From positions 23,276,940 to 23,340,939 of the forward strand of contig NC_052621.1 of assembly GCF_016545825.1 (NCBI RefSeq): a stretch of DNA of 64,000 nt, given 5' to 3'. The stretch is from Eucalyptus grandis (Eukaryota > Streptophyta > Magnoliopsida > Myrtales > Myrtaceae). The notes beneath the pieces are model-generated. The model was not told the DNA's origin and searched no databases. It was given only the letters and a program-made list of their open reading frames with translations. Below, one piece after another: positions 11,586 through 23,770 of the stretch (its first letter is position 1; each line of letters starts with the position of its first letter). The translations under genes were made by a program, and so were the position numbers.

Positions 11586-12074
11586 ATGGCGTCCGTCTCC
11601 ACCGTCGTCCTCGCCGTCGTCCTCCTCGCCGCCGCCGCCTCCGCCTCCGCCGCCCGCCTCGGAGCCCTCCGGACCGGCGGCGGCGATGGGGACGTGCACG
11701 ACCTCCTCCCTCAGTACGGTTTCCCCAGGGGCATCCTGCCCGACAACGTGGCGTCCTACTCCCTCTCCGACGACGGCGCCTTCGAGATCCGCCTCCGCGC
11801 GCCCTGCTACGTGCAGTTCGACCAGCTCGTGTACTACGACCGGAAGATCTCCGGGAAGCTGAGCTACGGGTCGGTGTCCGGCGTGTCCGGGATCCAGGCC
11901 AAGAAGCTCTTCGTCTGGCTCCCCGTGACGAGCATCAAGTCGGACTCGGGCTCCGGCATGATCGAGTTCTACGTCGGGGCCCTGTCGGAGAAGCTGCCGG
12001 CCGATCAGTTCCAGGCCATCCCCGCCTGCAAGAGCAACGCCTGCGGTGAAATCCCCAAGGCAGCTTCCATGTGA
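11586..12074 (+). CDS. DUF538 (SVB-like) secreted protein, single exon
   Basis: 162 aa without introns. Residues 1 to about 22 (MASVSTVVLAVVLLAAAASA) form a signal peptide. The DUF538 domain follows, with HDLLPQYGFPRGILPDNV, APCYVQFDQLVYYDRK, KLSYGSV and LPADQFQAIPACK. The frame is open upstream to an ATG at 11535, but starting there would put a charged stretch ahead of the signal peptide, so 11586 is preferred. It lacks the short second exon seen in the upstream paralogue and ends after ACGEIPKAASM. The two genes are roughly half identical by eye, so the tandem duplication is old. The function is unknown at the biochemical level. It is convergent with the F-box/kelch gene, as I recall for At1g55265 and At1g55270. 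Confidence 0.9.
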   Translation: MASVSTVVLAVVLLAAAASASAARLGALRTGGGDGDVHDLLPQYGFPRGILPDNVASYSLSDDGAFEIRLRAPCYVQFDQLVYYDRKISGKLSYGSVSGVSGIQAKKLFVWLPVTSIKSDSGSGMIEFYVGALSEKLPADQFQAIPACKSNACGEIPKAASM

Positions 12075-14528
12075 GGTAGGGAAGTGATGATGATGCCAGT
12101 TGTCAATCCATCGTTTTGTGATTCTTTGCAATTGCACGTTTTGGATTGTGTTGGTGCGATTGGTAAATTGCAATTGACATGACATGGAAGATTCATTGAT
12201 TTTTAGTGCAAAAGATTGGTAATTTCTTTCCTCGTGTGCTTCGGAATGGGTCCGCTATCCGGTTGATGTCTGCACATGAATGTTGGACTTGTGATAATAC
12301 GATCCGGGTCTGTTTCCAATGCAAATTTGGCGCTGCCCTTTACTCGATTTCGGCTTTCTTCTCGCACATGTGCAGTGCTGAAGTTTCAGTAGCCTCTGTA
12401 CTTTCCCTTGGAAATTCGGAGCTATATTACCAGTTCGAGCCAATATGTTTCCTTCCCATCCCTCCGGTGTTTCTTCAGCTGGTTGTGCTGCAATAAGACA
12501 CGCTCGCTTGATGAAACGGTTATAATTTGCTCGAGAGATTTGTCATTTTCGAACTAGTAAATTTGATTACCTCGAAAACCAGCTAGACCCTGTACCTATA
12601 TGCGAGAAAATTCTCTGTGAGAACATAGGCAAAGAGGAATGTTTTGCATTCGACTACTGACTGATATGGACAACGTGGTCATTAACACCCGTCGAGTATG
12701 AACCTATGGCCTTGGTGACTAGTTTATGATCTAGTCTGAGTCGAATTCTAGTAATAACCTTACTAGCGGTCTAAGTATAGCCTGTCTTTCTTTTTCTATT
12801 TCAGTATGTATATGCTGTTGGCTCCTCCTATCGAATTGAAGCAACAGTTCTAAGTTTCTAAACTTTGAATTTTGGTTTCTTGCATGTGCTTCTCCAATTC
12901 TCTGTGTCCTTGTTTTGTTGGTGAATGCTTTAACTTTATACCACTGAGGAAAGATCGAACAGTACCAGCTTCATATATAGACCAAGGCTGGTACTCGTGG
13001 TGCTATTCCCTATAGTTGGCTGATCTTGCTGGTCCTTGCACTTCTTAGATGATGAAAACTGTTAACGGATTGCTGAATTATTTTGGAGAATCTTGGACGA
13101 ACTTACAGCATGCATGATTAAATGATTGTGTCCCGGAAAACCATGGTTCTTGGTCATTGTATGACTTTTATTCTACTGTTTTCTTGTTTCTTGGCAATCA
13201 TAAAATCTCCATAGATCTATAAGTAGAGTCGCCGGTCCATTTTGAGGAGGAAAAAGTATTGTTGGAATTATGGTAAACAACTGTTGTTCATTGAAGTGCA
13301 TTACATGGATAATCTGGGTTAAGCACCTGGTGGACGACTTGCAGTCTCATTCAGTTATAGGACGTAGTATTTTCAGTCTGCCATTCGACCTTTACTTTTA
13401 AGCCATATTACAGGTTTGGACGAACTTTAATAGCTCATTGCTTTCTACATTTTCTTTTAGTTACAGGTGAAGGAGATCTGGCGAGACTGGAGGAATCCGC
13501 CATCAATTCGATGCTTTGGTGTCTCTCCTCATACAATAACAAGCACTATAGTGTATAGTTTTTAGTCGACACCGGATGAACTTTGTTATCGTTTCGTGGT
13601 GGAACTACTTCTGTTCCATGAATTTAGCAGCTCCTATAATATAACATCGTAAATGCTGTAATTTCTTTTATGTCCTGCCTGCTGTCATGGGAAGGTTCTC
13701 TTCATCCCATTCTTCTTTCTTAAGGAGGAGATCATGATTGTAATTTAATAACATTGGGAAACATATGGTTTGGTTACATTTACTTGTCGAACTTCTAAAG
13801 CTTAAGATATTGCATCAAATCTTCGCAAAGATCAATGATACGATGAGAAATGAGACTCGAAGAGGAGGAAGAAACCATAGAGACGAGCCACGAAACCGTG
13901 GAGGGTAGTCCCGAATACATACACGTGACATGTGCATGATAATGATGATATGGCGAAAGCTTCTCTGCAGTGTACTCTTGAGAATTGAGGTACAAGTGAC
14001 AGAAAAACTTCAATAAAAAGAAAGGTAGAGATAGTCCGCATTGTGCAATTCATCACTGCCAACACAAATTAAGTATATACATTCTAAATGTGAAAATATG
14101 TATATTCACAAACATTACGAAAATCATACTACCGAAATAATCAAACAACAAAAGGCGCACAGCCCTGTAGCCGCATGTCCTGGTCTATAATTACCTCCTC
14201 TCATGATGAATATAAATGAATGACATCAAGTTCTGTTGCTAAAACTGACAATGTACCTTGTCATTACAATTATATTGCATGAAAGGCAGAGTACATTTTG
14301 GAATACGGTGCCTCCAGTGAATCGATCTGTTGATTTGAGTCTTCCAAACCATCGATTTTACATTCTCAACTCTTCGCTCATCATTTTATCCAATGACCAA
14401 TTGCTGCAGATTCTCTCCATAAACTGCAACTACGGCATATTCACAGGCGGCCCAAATTCTTGAGGGAAACACAGGCATAATGATCTGAACAAAATTCTAG
14501 AGAGTTTAATGAACAAGAACGCTGGTTC
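12075..14528. other. Intergenic region between convergent genes
   Basis: This holds the 3' UTRs of the DUF538 gene (left) and of the F-box/kelch gene (right). I see no further exon that I can support; the short frames at 12206, 13795 and 14236 match nothing known. A phrase near 13465-13520 (acaggtgaaggagatctggc) looks like an acceptor site followed by an exon, but no protein follows it. Confidence 0.4.
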
Positions 14529-16440
14529 TTAGGCTTGAAGAACCTGGCAATGCACAATATGACTCTTTAAACCGCTCCGGCCAGCAATACTTGACCATAG
14601 ATTAGTGACAAGTGTCCGGAAATGACCTTTGGTGGCAATATTTTCCCAAAGCTGAGGGTTCGTCTCCACGTGCTTATCAGGACTTGAAACATCGACCAGA
14701 CTGATGCTCATGTTGTTGCGTATGATGCACAGCTTCCCATTCAGTGGAACAAGAGCCGCAGCCTCCAGAGCTCGGGAGCTTCCTAGATGGAGCTTGCTAT
14801 CTATAAATCTGCTCCATGAATCGGTGTCTCTATCATAAACCCTAAGCTTGCAACCGTCACGACAATCTAAAGCATAGAGCTGTCCATTTAAAGAGATGCT
14901 CGGGTTGCGCCAACCTGCGATCATCCCATCACTAACTGCGGTCCATGTGTTAGTTTCAGGAACATAGGCTTCGCTCATCACTTCCTGATGAGACCCGAGT
15001 CCTTTCAAGAACCATTTTCCATCGTAGACAACTCCAATAAAAGGCACCATAGCTGTACTCATATCTGTGATAGGGCTCCACCGGCGTTTGTTGGGGTCAA
15101 ATACTTCACCAGAACGGAGAGTCCTTTGTGTTCCCTCACACTCGCCACCAGCCACATAGAGACAGTTGTTTATAACACAAAAGCCAAAGAAGTGGCGTTT
15201 CCTGAGCATCTCCGGTGCCTTTTGCCATCTGTTTGTCCAAGCATTGTAAAAGACAACCCGTCTCATAGAGCCCCTAAGCGGATCTTTTCCTCCAAATAAG
15301 TACAGGCGGTGACCACTCAGCACTGCACAGCCAAAGCCAACAGCTTCAGAATACTCACTTGGAACAGGAGGAAGTGGCTGCCAGAGCTGATATGTAGGGT
15401 CAAAAGCATGCCACGAGATCCTTCCATCACGATCTCGTTTCATTACATATACCCATTCCTCTGCCAGTCCAAGACTCTTTCTCAGGTTGTAAAAATAACT
15501 GCTTCTGACAACGTTCTTCCATCTTTGGCAAACGTGGCGGAGCTTTATATGCTCGATGCGAGGGACTCGAATCAGACAAAGAATTGCAAGATCATCAGGA
15601 AGGCCTGGTAAGAGTGGGGGCTGCACTCGGGTCCTCTCCCTGCGCGAGTTCTTGGTTCTGTGTGCATTAGGGTTGATGTCAGGCTGTATGCAAATCTTGG
15701 AGCCTGGGACAAACTTCCTTGCGCCAACAACTGTTTTTAAGCTGGAATCGACTCTGCAATAGCATGATACAGAATCAACCTGCAAAGCATCAAACGGAAA
15801 TTTATCAGTACAATCAGCCAAATCACATATTTTAGAAAAGAAAATCTAGATCCTTGTTAAGCTTTTATTGCAACTCCACAGACAGAAGCCCTGCCCGAAA
15901 AATTTGGAGAACTAAAGGGGAGCAGCAGGGAGCCGTGACTTGTCGCTTGCTAAACGTCAACACAGGATGAGCTGGGTATTCGAGAGGCAGGACACGAGAC
16001 AATGCCGGCAAAACACGAGAAAGGGAAGAAAACAGATGAATAAAAAAAAGGCAATCTCATTAGCAAACGCATTCCTACACCGCAATTCTCATCTGGGTAT
16101 CCTCCCAAATCCACAATTATATGCACAGACGAAACGATCGCCAGCACAATCATCAAGATCACGCCGAAATCACCGAATTTCAGCCACCCAAGTACGCAAA
16201 ACCCCATCTTTGCTCCCCAGCTTTCTCTAACACCAGACCGAAAACCAAAAATCCAGCGAGCCCCCCCAAAAGAAACAAGAAATGCTCAAAGAGATTCCCG
16301 ACATGAATCCCACGAAGGCACACTAAAAAAAAGCAGAAACCCATGAAGTGGGAAGACCAAAATTGAGCTCTTACCAGCGGAGCATGGGCGCGGAGGCGCC
16401 GTTCGGCATTCGGGGCTTGGCGTTCGGCGACTCCGTCCAT
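14529..16440 (-). CDS. SAGL1: F-box/kelch-repeat protein, SAGL1 orthologue
   Basis: Exon 1 is complement 16375-16440 (22 codons) and exon 2 complement 14529-15779 (416 codons), giving 438 aa. The 595-bp intron is GT-AG, phase 0, and joins APL to VDSVSCYCRV. Residues 80 to about 123 form the F-box (LPGLPDDLAILCLIRV). Kelch repeats follow from about 150 to 400, with YLFGGKDPLRGSMRR, CLYVAGGECEG and LYALDCRDGCKLRV. The protein ends SHIVHCQVLQA, as I remember for Arabidopsis At1g55270. SAGL1 is the substrate receptor of an SCF ubiquitin ligase that limits phenylpropanoid and cuticular-wax synthesis. Exon 2 has its own upstream in-frame ATG, giving a 430-aa frame, but this lies in the intron. The exon 1 start gives a better family N-terminus. 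Confidence 0.92.
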
Positions 16441-16716
16441 TTCAGACTACCAGACTCATAGAACGAATCGACACTCGGCGTCCCGCGGTCGAGCGACCCA
16501 AGACCGACCCAAGAACTCAGATCGAGGAAGCGCCGGAGCTTCAGTGGCCCGAATCTGATCGAGACCCAGAACAGAGAAAAGGGGAAGGGAGGGAGGGGGA
16601 AAGGAAAAGGGAGCGCTTGTAGTCTTCCGGAGCCCTGCAAAATGCGAGCGACAAACAAGACACGCACCAAAAGGAGCTCCCTTTACCCGAGTCGTCGACT
16701 AAAGAAAGGAGAAACA

Positions 16717-16720
<4 letters not shown>

Positions 16721-16749
<29 letters not shown>
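16721..16749. repeat. (CT)n microsatellite in the F-box/kelch 5' region
   Basis: A CT run lies about 280 bases upstream of the SAGL1-like ATG on the opposite strand, so it reads as (GA)n in the gene's direction, either in the promoter or the 5' UTR. Confidence 0.85.
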
Positions 16750-16755
<6 letters not shown>

Positions 16756-16759
16756 GGGT

Positions 16760-17110
16760 ATGGCAGCTTTAGGAGTGAAAAATGGACACAGTGGTTAGAT
16801 TAAAGAAAGGAGGAAAAGGGGAGAGAGAGAGAGGGATACAGTATTTCTTTTTTCTTGGGTTTAATTTATTGGAATGCATGGTTGGTCAAAAATCTGCTGT
16901 CGTCGATCGAGATCGAGAGATCGAGAGAGAGAGAGAGAGAGAGAGATAGAGACAAAGGAGGTTGTCGGAGTCTACTTGTCGTTACGCATCGGCAGTCTTT
17001 TAGGTCAATGCCATTCGCAAAGGGGCTCCCCCCACCCTATTAAATGACGGAGGATTTTCCATAACCAAATGGTTTTCCCCACATTAATTTTCTTTTTTGT
17101 AATATCTTTG

Positions 17111-17155
<45 letters not shown>

Positions 17156-18247
17156 TATCTAGATTTTTTTTTTTTTTTTTGTGAATTGACTGAAATTCAT
17201 TTTCTGTAATTTGGAAAGATGAATGGTTGTTCAAAATTTCTCTTAAAAGCACCCTTAGAGGCTTTTTAGTTTTACTCCTTTTGCCAACTTTCATGTATCC
17301 CACCTTTACTTTAAATTCAGAGCGAGATGAGAAATAAAATTGTTGTTATATGTACATCTATTATCAAGATGACCCTTGACTCACCTTGCATTAGTGGCGG
17401 AAATTTTTTTGCTGCTAATTTGATCGTATTCTATATGTTCAGATTCCGAAATTGGAATGATTTATCACCAATTTCAATTAGAGCATGCCACTAGAGTGAG
17501 AATGCTTGATCGTACCCACGAGAGTCGAACTTTTTGTGATAGAGGCCCTCATCAAACCAAGTAGATTTAGGGGTATTTACAAATCAAGTAACTCACTTAT
17601 TAAATTCAACGAGGATGGTGCATCCCAAAATACACGAACTCAATGGAAATGGAGGGGAGAGGGGCTGCAGTAGAGATCCAAGATGAAGGGAGATGGAGGA
17701 GAGAAGGCGGAGAAGGCTCTCGAGATCGTCTTCTAGAGGGGGTGAGATTAAAGGCGATTGTATGTCAAGGTAAAAGGCGGCATGAAGCCGCAAAAGGGCC
17801 ACACGACGTGGTGGAGGTCCATTAGTCTACTGGTCAAATCAAATGGTTTATTCTATCCATTGTCAAGTGATAAATTACCGAACATTTCGTGCCGAATGAG
17901 ATTCACTCTTTCAATTTCTCTCTAGATTATGCTTATCTACCGACCTCAACCATAGTGATTATTGCTACCAAAGCCTTCTTTCTTGCTAAATGCGACGGCA
18001 TCAAACTTGAAAATATCTTGCCTCTCGTGTTCTCATCTGGAGTCAAAGGAGTGAGGTGTCACTCATCATGATCAAATCATAATTTTCTTGATTGGCAATC
18101 GGTTTGACCACCTTTGGACAATTACTGTTTGATTCAATCATAAGGTGCATGACCTTAACATTTAGGAAGACTATAAGGTTCATATCAGGCGCATCTGTTA
18201 CTGATTTTTTAACAAATTAACTAATGGCCTTAAATCTTTTGTTTGAA
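16760..18247. other. Gene-free stretch with simple repeats
   Basis: Contains (GA)n at about 16922-16946, a long (TA)n at 17114-17148 and a T-run at 17164-17180. Short open frames at 17643 and 17889 match nothing I recognise. The rest is AT-rich sequence without visible structure. Confidence 0.5.
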
Positions 18248-18541
18248 ATGTCGGTTCAGTTCTAAATTTTTGAATTTTATTAATCTAGTCCTACACCTTT
18301 GCAAGAAATTTTAATGTTCTTCTAATCATTTTTTGTCAAAAATCACTGACGGGATGGTTCAATCATTGTCGATCATTTTACATGCACACCACCACATCGG
18401 CGATTGTTTGCAAAACTTAGTCCAAATAATTGGATTACAATTTCACATAAAACATTTGGGACTAAATTGACAAAACTAGAAAATATAGGATTGAATTAAT
18501 ATCCATATTATGAGTTTATGATTGATTGGACAATTTCTCCC
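18248..18541. mobile_element. Mutator-type MITE relic
   Basis: Left part gttcagttctaaatttttg and right end ggacaatttctccc follow the pattern of the cleaner element at 49010-49284: phrases of the aaatttYaattttRtYaat type on the left, inverted gggactaaattgacaaaac-like phrases on the right, and an ending in ttctccc. The termini have decayed and I see no target duplication. Confidence 0.5.
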
Positions 18542-20330
18542 ATGATTTTCAAGAGCACAATTTCAAAAATAACAAAAATGGCTGTCCGTCAAAACCTTGA
18601 AAAAGATCGAGCCGTCTCTGTCCCTTAGACCATTTCAAGGTTCCTATTTATTTTGACAAAGAAATTATAAAACAAATTTACAGTGTCACAATCAATGTCC
18701 AATTAATTAAGGAAGGGCAGCAGATCAATCTCGAGTAAAGTTAATTCAACCGGCCTTAAAGACAGGAAAAAAAAAAATTAGAACTCGGACGTCATCAATC
18801 AATGCATCAATCGGCAAAGATGGTGATCTGTGTACAGTGTATGGATATATATATTTTACGTTTACTTGCTTCTTTGGCTGGTGCGGACGTTTCAAAGGGA
18901 TTAGCTGAGACATCTGCAAGCTCATTGCTCCCTCCCCTTTGAGGGTCTTCCCTTCTTATCCCTTCATGCCTCTATTTTCCACGCAACTATTCTTAACCTT
19001 TTTTTTTTTCTCTTTTTGCCTCTTGGGGTATTAATTTATTCTGGTGAATTGGTCTTCACATTTTGTCTTGCCTTATTTAGACAGATTGGTACCGGAAAAT
19101 GTCAAATACTACAAAAGAAAAGAACAAAAAGAAGAAGGAGAAGAAGAAGCAGAAGAAGCAGAAATGTCAATGCTCGTGTTATGGGGGTGGTTTAACAAAA
19201 TATCTGACTCTGTGTACTAACAAGGAGGGGAGGGGTGGATAACGAAGCTATTTGAGCTATAAATAATTAGCAGAATAGTGAACGTGACATAGTCAATCTA
19301 CGTGAAAGAGATTGACGAGATGATTCCATTATAATTAAATTATAGTTGCTCCAACACTTGCATTCAAGGGTGTCTCAATCCTAGATATTACCCAAGTACA
19401 TGAGAATCAATTGCAAGAAGAGTGGTTTCTCACACTCTTGACTCTTTTGGATGATGGATCCCAAACTTCTCCGGATATTCTAGAAGTTCTATATAAAATA
19501 AACTCAATAAATGAGAGTTTAAGAACTTTGGAACTGGGTCGCACCATGCGCTTGCGAAAACAGGCACGGGCGTCCAGCTACTACATTGGAAAGCACCATG
19601 GGTTCTAAACGTCATCCTATTTGGGCACCGGTGGAGCATCTCGAAATTTCTTCATTAATATTATATATGGTATCCAGATGATAAATAGTTTAAATGAAAT
19701 ATTTTATAATTTCGGCAAAGCACGACTCTCTCATTAAATTTGTTAAGATAGGAAAATATCTTTAAAATATGCTTTCGGAACCGTGATATTTAAGTATCTG
19801 ACTTTGTGGAGAGTTATTGAATCTTTTAAAGGGTCAAGAAAGGCAACACAGTTGAAATTGATGAAAGTGCTTTGCTGGTCAAACTTGATAAGAACACGAA
19901 TTTATTAGTTTCGAGCAGTATCAGAATAAGTTGCAATTGAGATTAAGCAATTAGTAAAATGATTTTACTAACTTCAACGTGCATAAATCAAATAGAAATT
20001 AGTAGATGAGATGTTATAGGAGATTAATGATGAAAAACATGTCGACATAGAACTATTGAGCGGGATTGACGTGCCTAGAAATATATATTGGGTAATTATT
20101 TCGGTGGTTCCAAAATATTTTTCTAATTTATTGACATATAAAACCAACACCAGGTTCCTCGGTATTCATCGAAACCACAAATATCTTTTGAAGAATTACC
20201 TTGTTGCCCCTGACCTCACTTTCACCAACCATTTGTCACTAACATAGTGTCCCACATTCCTTGACCTATTTTGGTACTTTTCATATTACATCATTCCTTA
20301 CGTCGCTTCTATTAATTATAACCCATTAAT
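18542..20330. other. Gene-free stretch
   Basis: AT-rich with a GAAGAAG-rich patch near 19125-19165. The frame at 19411-19608 sits in sequence that vaguely resembles 24060-24250, perhaps remnants of the same retroelement, but I cannot name it. No gene seen. Confidence 0.4.
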
Positions 20331-20441
20331 GCACCTACTTGGCCAGTCATGCTCTCTAAGCTTACAAATCAAGCCTCCTCATTCGTGCACCTACTTGGCC
20401 AGTCATGATCTCTAAGCTTCCAAATCATGCTCCTCATTCGT
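20331..20441 (+). repeat. 55/56-bp tandem repeat, two copies
   Basis: gcacctacttggccagtcat begins both units (20331-20386 and 20387-20441). Each unit ends tcctcattcgt. A third, diverged unit may follow at about 20442-20470. Confidence 0.85.
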
Positions 20442-20841
20442 ACATTTGCCTTGGTCGAATCATGCTCTCTCTGTCTCCACTGGTACAATTTATCGTCCTC
20501 TTCGCACAACTCATCTCTTGTACATTTTCTTCTCTATCAAAACTAGAAGCCGTACCACATAAACATACTCATGATCCACTGATTTTTAGAATTATGCAAG
20601 CTAAGAGTAAGGAGATGAAATTACTCTGCTCCATTTAACCAAACAAGTTTCTTTGAGGTAAGATTTTCCCTCAACAGTTTGGTCCCCTTGATATTGTTAG
20701 ATTAAGTGTTTGAGTGGCTTAAATAGTGTAAATTCAAGATTGTATTACTTGATTTTAAGGTGGATGAAGGTCTTTGTTCACACAAAGCTTCTCATCCAAG
20801 GTAAGTAAATCTCTTGGTGCTAAAGTGGGTTGATCCATTTA
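20442..20841. other. Gene-free stretch
   Basis: AT-rich sequence with a possible diverged third unit of the preceding tandem repeat at its start. Nothing else is recognised up to the TTA target site at 20839-20841. Confidence 0.4.
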
Positions 20842-21690
20842 GGGGGTGTTTGGTTGGGCATTCCCAAAGCCCCTTGGACCCCCAAAGCCCATTGGGGGAA
20901 AATTTTAGTATTTGGCAAATTTTTTGGAAGCTCCTTTGACCAAGTATGAGCATTCGGAATGCTCAATGCCCAATGCTGGGGAGGGGCAACATTGGGCATT
21001 CGGCATTTGGGAAATGCCACGCCTACTGTTCATCATTTTTCTTCGTCGTCGTCTTCTTCTTCTTCTCGTCTTCTTCTTCTTATTTCCGGCCACCAAGCTT
21101 CTCCGGCAGCCACCGCCGCTACCGCCTGAGGGTCGTGCGTCGCCGGTGACCACCGTCTGGGGGTGCCGCAACGCGTGACCTCAAGCCGCCAGATCTGGCG
21201 GTCCGGAGGCCATATCTAGCCATCCGGCGGCTAGATCGGCCTCTACGACCTCAAGCGTCGAGGTCGTGCCTCCAGCGGCGACGACGCCGCATGAGGTCGC
21301 GCGCGCGCCGCCCGGGTCCGCACGACCTCGAGGCCGCCAGATTCTGGCGGTCCGGAGACCGATCCGCCGCCGAATGGCGAGATTCGGCCTCTGCGCCTCC
21401 GTGCGCCTAAGGTTGCGGCGAGCGGCGTCGCCGAGGTCGCGACCTCGGCGATCGGACGGCCAAATCTGGCCGCCCGGCATCGGGCCGCCGGATTTGATTT
21501 TCATATTTTTTTAAAAAGAAAATTAAAAGCAAAAGCTCATTTGGAATAAATTTTGCAAAACGGTATTTTCGCACAAGCAACTTTTCAATGCGTAATTTGC
21601 CAAACGGCCGAGCATTCCCGAAAACCCCTTTATCCTAAAGATATTTGCATTTGGCCAAAGACATTCCCCAAAAGCCGAACCAAACGGGCC
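20842..21690. mobile_element. PIF/Harbinger (Tourist-like) non-autonomous element, 849 bp
   Basis: The ends gggggtgtttggttggg and (inverted) ggcccgtttggttcggc are matching termini. A 3-bp target duplication TTA flanks them (20839-20841 and 21691-21693). TWA-type 3-bp duplications and a GTTTGG terminus are diagnostic of PIF/Harbinger MITEs. The centre (about 21100-21490) is GC-rich and partly palindromic (gccgccagatctggcggtcc). Open frames in it are GC-rich artefacts. No transposase is encoded. Confidence 0.87.
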
Positions 21691-21993
21691 TTAGTGCTCT
21701 TGATCCTTGTTTGATTTTAGTTTAAACGATGGATAATAACATAGATCCATGTAGTTAAAAGAAATTAATGATTATATGATAAGCTAATAAGACGCAAGAC
21801 TATATGTGTGAGTGATTTTACATTATTAGCACCATGGTTGTTGCTTTGTTTATATAAGACTAAAACAATGTCTATTGTTCTAATGTAAATTTGCTGCCAG
21901 GCGAGACTATATATTTGACTCATCTAAATGTATTTCTAGAATAAAAGCACGTGGAATGCTTTCAAGGGGATTTTGAATAATTTTGATAAGTAA

Positions 21994-22410
21994 GGATGTG
22001 TTCAATAACTTATTTTTTTAAAATATTTTAATCATTTCTTTTCATTTTTTTTTCTCTTTTCTCTTTTTCCTTCTCTTCTTCTTCCTATAGCAGTCGTTGG
22101 CCATGACGATGGCCAATGGTTGGCTAGATGAGAGTTGGCGAGGTCGTTGGCCTTGACCTCGTGATGGTTGGGCAACGGCAACCCTTGCAGAACCTTGTTT
22201 AGCCTATCGCCAGCCACATCGATGGTTGACAACCGGCTAGGAGAAGAAGAAGAGGAAGAGAAAAAGAAAGAAAAGAAAAGAGAGAAAAAGAAAAGAAAAA
22301 TATTTGGGTTGGATTTTGGAGTTGTTCCCAGGCAAAAATAATCTACTTTTGTTTTACTTCTTGATTCTTTTCTAAATGTATTCCCAAGAATAAAAATGTT
22401 ATTAAACGGA
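21994..22410. mobile_element. Degenerate GC-core MITE
   Basis: Imperfect inverted ends: ggatgtgttcaataactta on the left and, read inverted, ccgtttaataac on the right. Between them come a pyrimidine tract (22035-22085), a core with gttggcgaggtcgttggcc (about 22090-22230) and a purine tract (22240-22300). This is the order seen in the better preserved copies. The target duplication is not clear. Confidence 0.5.
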
Positions 22411-22924
22411 ATTCTGTTCTTTTTTTTTTTGTTTTGGCAAAAAAAAAAAGAGAATTAGAAACTGTTTGGCATGTTACCAAAGGGCAAATGTATTAGAGAG
22501 ATGAGGCTACATACTAAAAGGTTAAAATGGTATTTTTGTGTAATACAGGGTAAAGAGGAAAATCACTACATATAAATGCTTTTATTAACATTGGACTTCA
22601 TTAATTAAAATGATTATTCGTTAGTGATTAAAGTAGATAAATTAAAGGACATGAAATCTGGTAAAAAAATCTAAGTATTGTAGAATATGGGCTATTTTGT
22701 GATTTAAAAAAGTAGAGTTTTTTTTTCCTTAAATTGAATTTTTTGCGAGCTATTTACATGTTAAAGATGCTTACAATGGTAAGTCTTAGTTAGTTTGACA
22801 AGTAATTGCCTAATCTAGACAATTTATCTAACTAACCAATATTTGGAAAGTGCTAAAGTAATATGACAAGTGAGTTATTTTGGTAATTTTATGAAATTTA
22901 GGACATATAAAGTTTTTTATTATT

Positions 22925-23770
22925 ATTAGGGTTCGTTCTTTTCTCTCATTGTCAACAAACCCCCTCATCTCCCAAAAATTCTACTCTCTTTTGAAGCTCG
23001 TCTCTATTTTGGGAGTTTGTGTGCATAAATAAATCTCTATAGCACCCACCTCATTGGTGGCAGAGATGGTGGAGTTGCACGCTAGCCACCTGCAAGGCCA
23101 GAGTTCAACTCCCCATCTCGTCATTTGTGTGACTTACCTACACCTCGTGGGAGGCGGGTCTTTGTAGGTTATCCTGGCTTTACGCCGCCGGCTGCTAGTT
23201 GTATGGACCTTCCTAGGTCACCAAAAATAAAATAAAATAAAATAAATCTTTATAGCTGATCTTAGGTAAATGTAGAGACCAATTTTGCTATTCGTCCAAT
23301 TGATAGCCGTAGAGGAGGATGTTTGTGATGTGGCTCCACAACCTCTCTGAAATTAAGCCCCTTTCCTCTTCCAATTTAGATTTAGATCTAGATTTAGGGG
23401 TGTTACTCTCCCGATTTAAAATTAGCTATAGCTTTGGAAGTTCCTTATAGGTATTTGATTCGTGTTATTTCAATATATTGATGTTAGTGTCTTCGCATGA
23501 TGATGGTAATGAGGATGTTAAATCTAGACAAAAACTACAAACCATTACAAATGGAGCGGGTAATCTCAATGTGTGCTCATTGTTGAATCTGTTGATGATC
23601 AATCACTCGATGTTTATGGTAACGAACCTATTCTTGAGGGATAAGAGTATGTTTCTAACTTTTCCAAGGTATCAGCATTTTCTTCTGCTTTCCTACTCTA
23701 GGGAAAATTGTCATCCCTCTCCAACCCTACATCCAAGCCTTGTGTCTCAGGTAGTGCATACATCTTAACA
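22925..23770 (+). repeat. Relic related to the A-tailed retroposon at 44942-45679
   Basis: Phrases such as gatgatggtaatgaggatg, acaaatggagc, tgtgtgctcat and cctattcttgaggg occur in the same order as gtgatggtgttggggatg, acaaatgaagat, tgtgtgcttat and tctattcttgaagg in the element at 44942-45679. Similarity is patchy, roughly 60% by eye. It is interrupted by the SINE at 23044-23243. No poly(A) tail or target duplication is visible here. Confidence 0.4.
23044..23243 (+). mobile_element. tRNA-derived SINE with target-site duplication
   Basis: Pol III box A-like tggcagagatgg lies at 23058-23069 and box B-like gagttcaactcc at 23101-23112. The tail is a (AAAAT)n-type A-rich run ending at about 23243. 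Near-identical 13-bp flanks (aaatctctatagc at 23031-23043, aaatctttatagc at 23244-23256) are the target duplication. The length of about 200 bp is normal for a plant SINE. The SINE sits inside an older retroposon relic. Confidence 0.8.

Noticed and set aside
11583..12185. A 200-codon frame antisense to the second DUF538 gene
   Set aside because: It is the shadow of a GC-rich gene. The + strand has a signal peptide and a known domain.
16721..17148. CT, GA and TA runs considered as possible structured regulatory sequence
   Set aside because: Plain microsatellites; no further motif.
20331..20441. Regular repeats considered as a CRISPR-like array (also 10450-10681 and 45444-45567)
   Set aside because: Only two adjacent units each, with no spacers, in a plant genome; these are ordinary tandem duplications.
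23058..23112. A- and B-box sequence considered as a tRNA gene
   Set aside because: No cloverleaf can be formed. The A-rich tail and target duplications identify a SINE.
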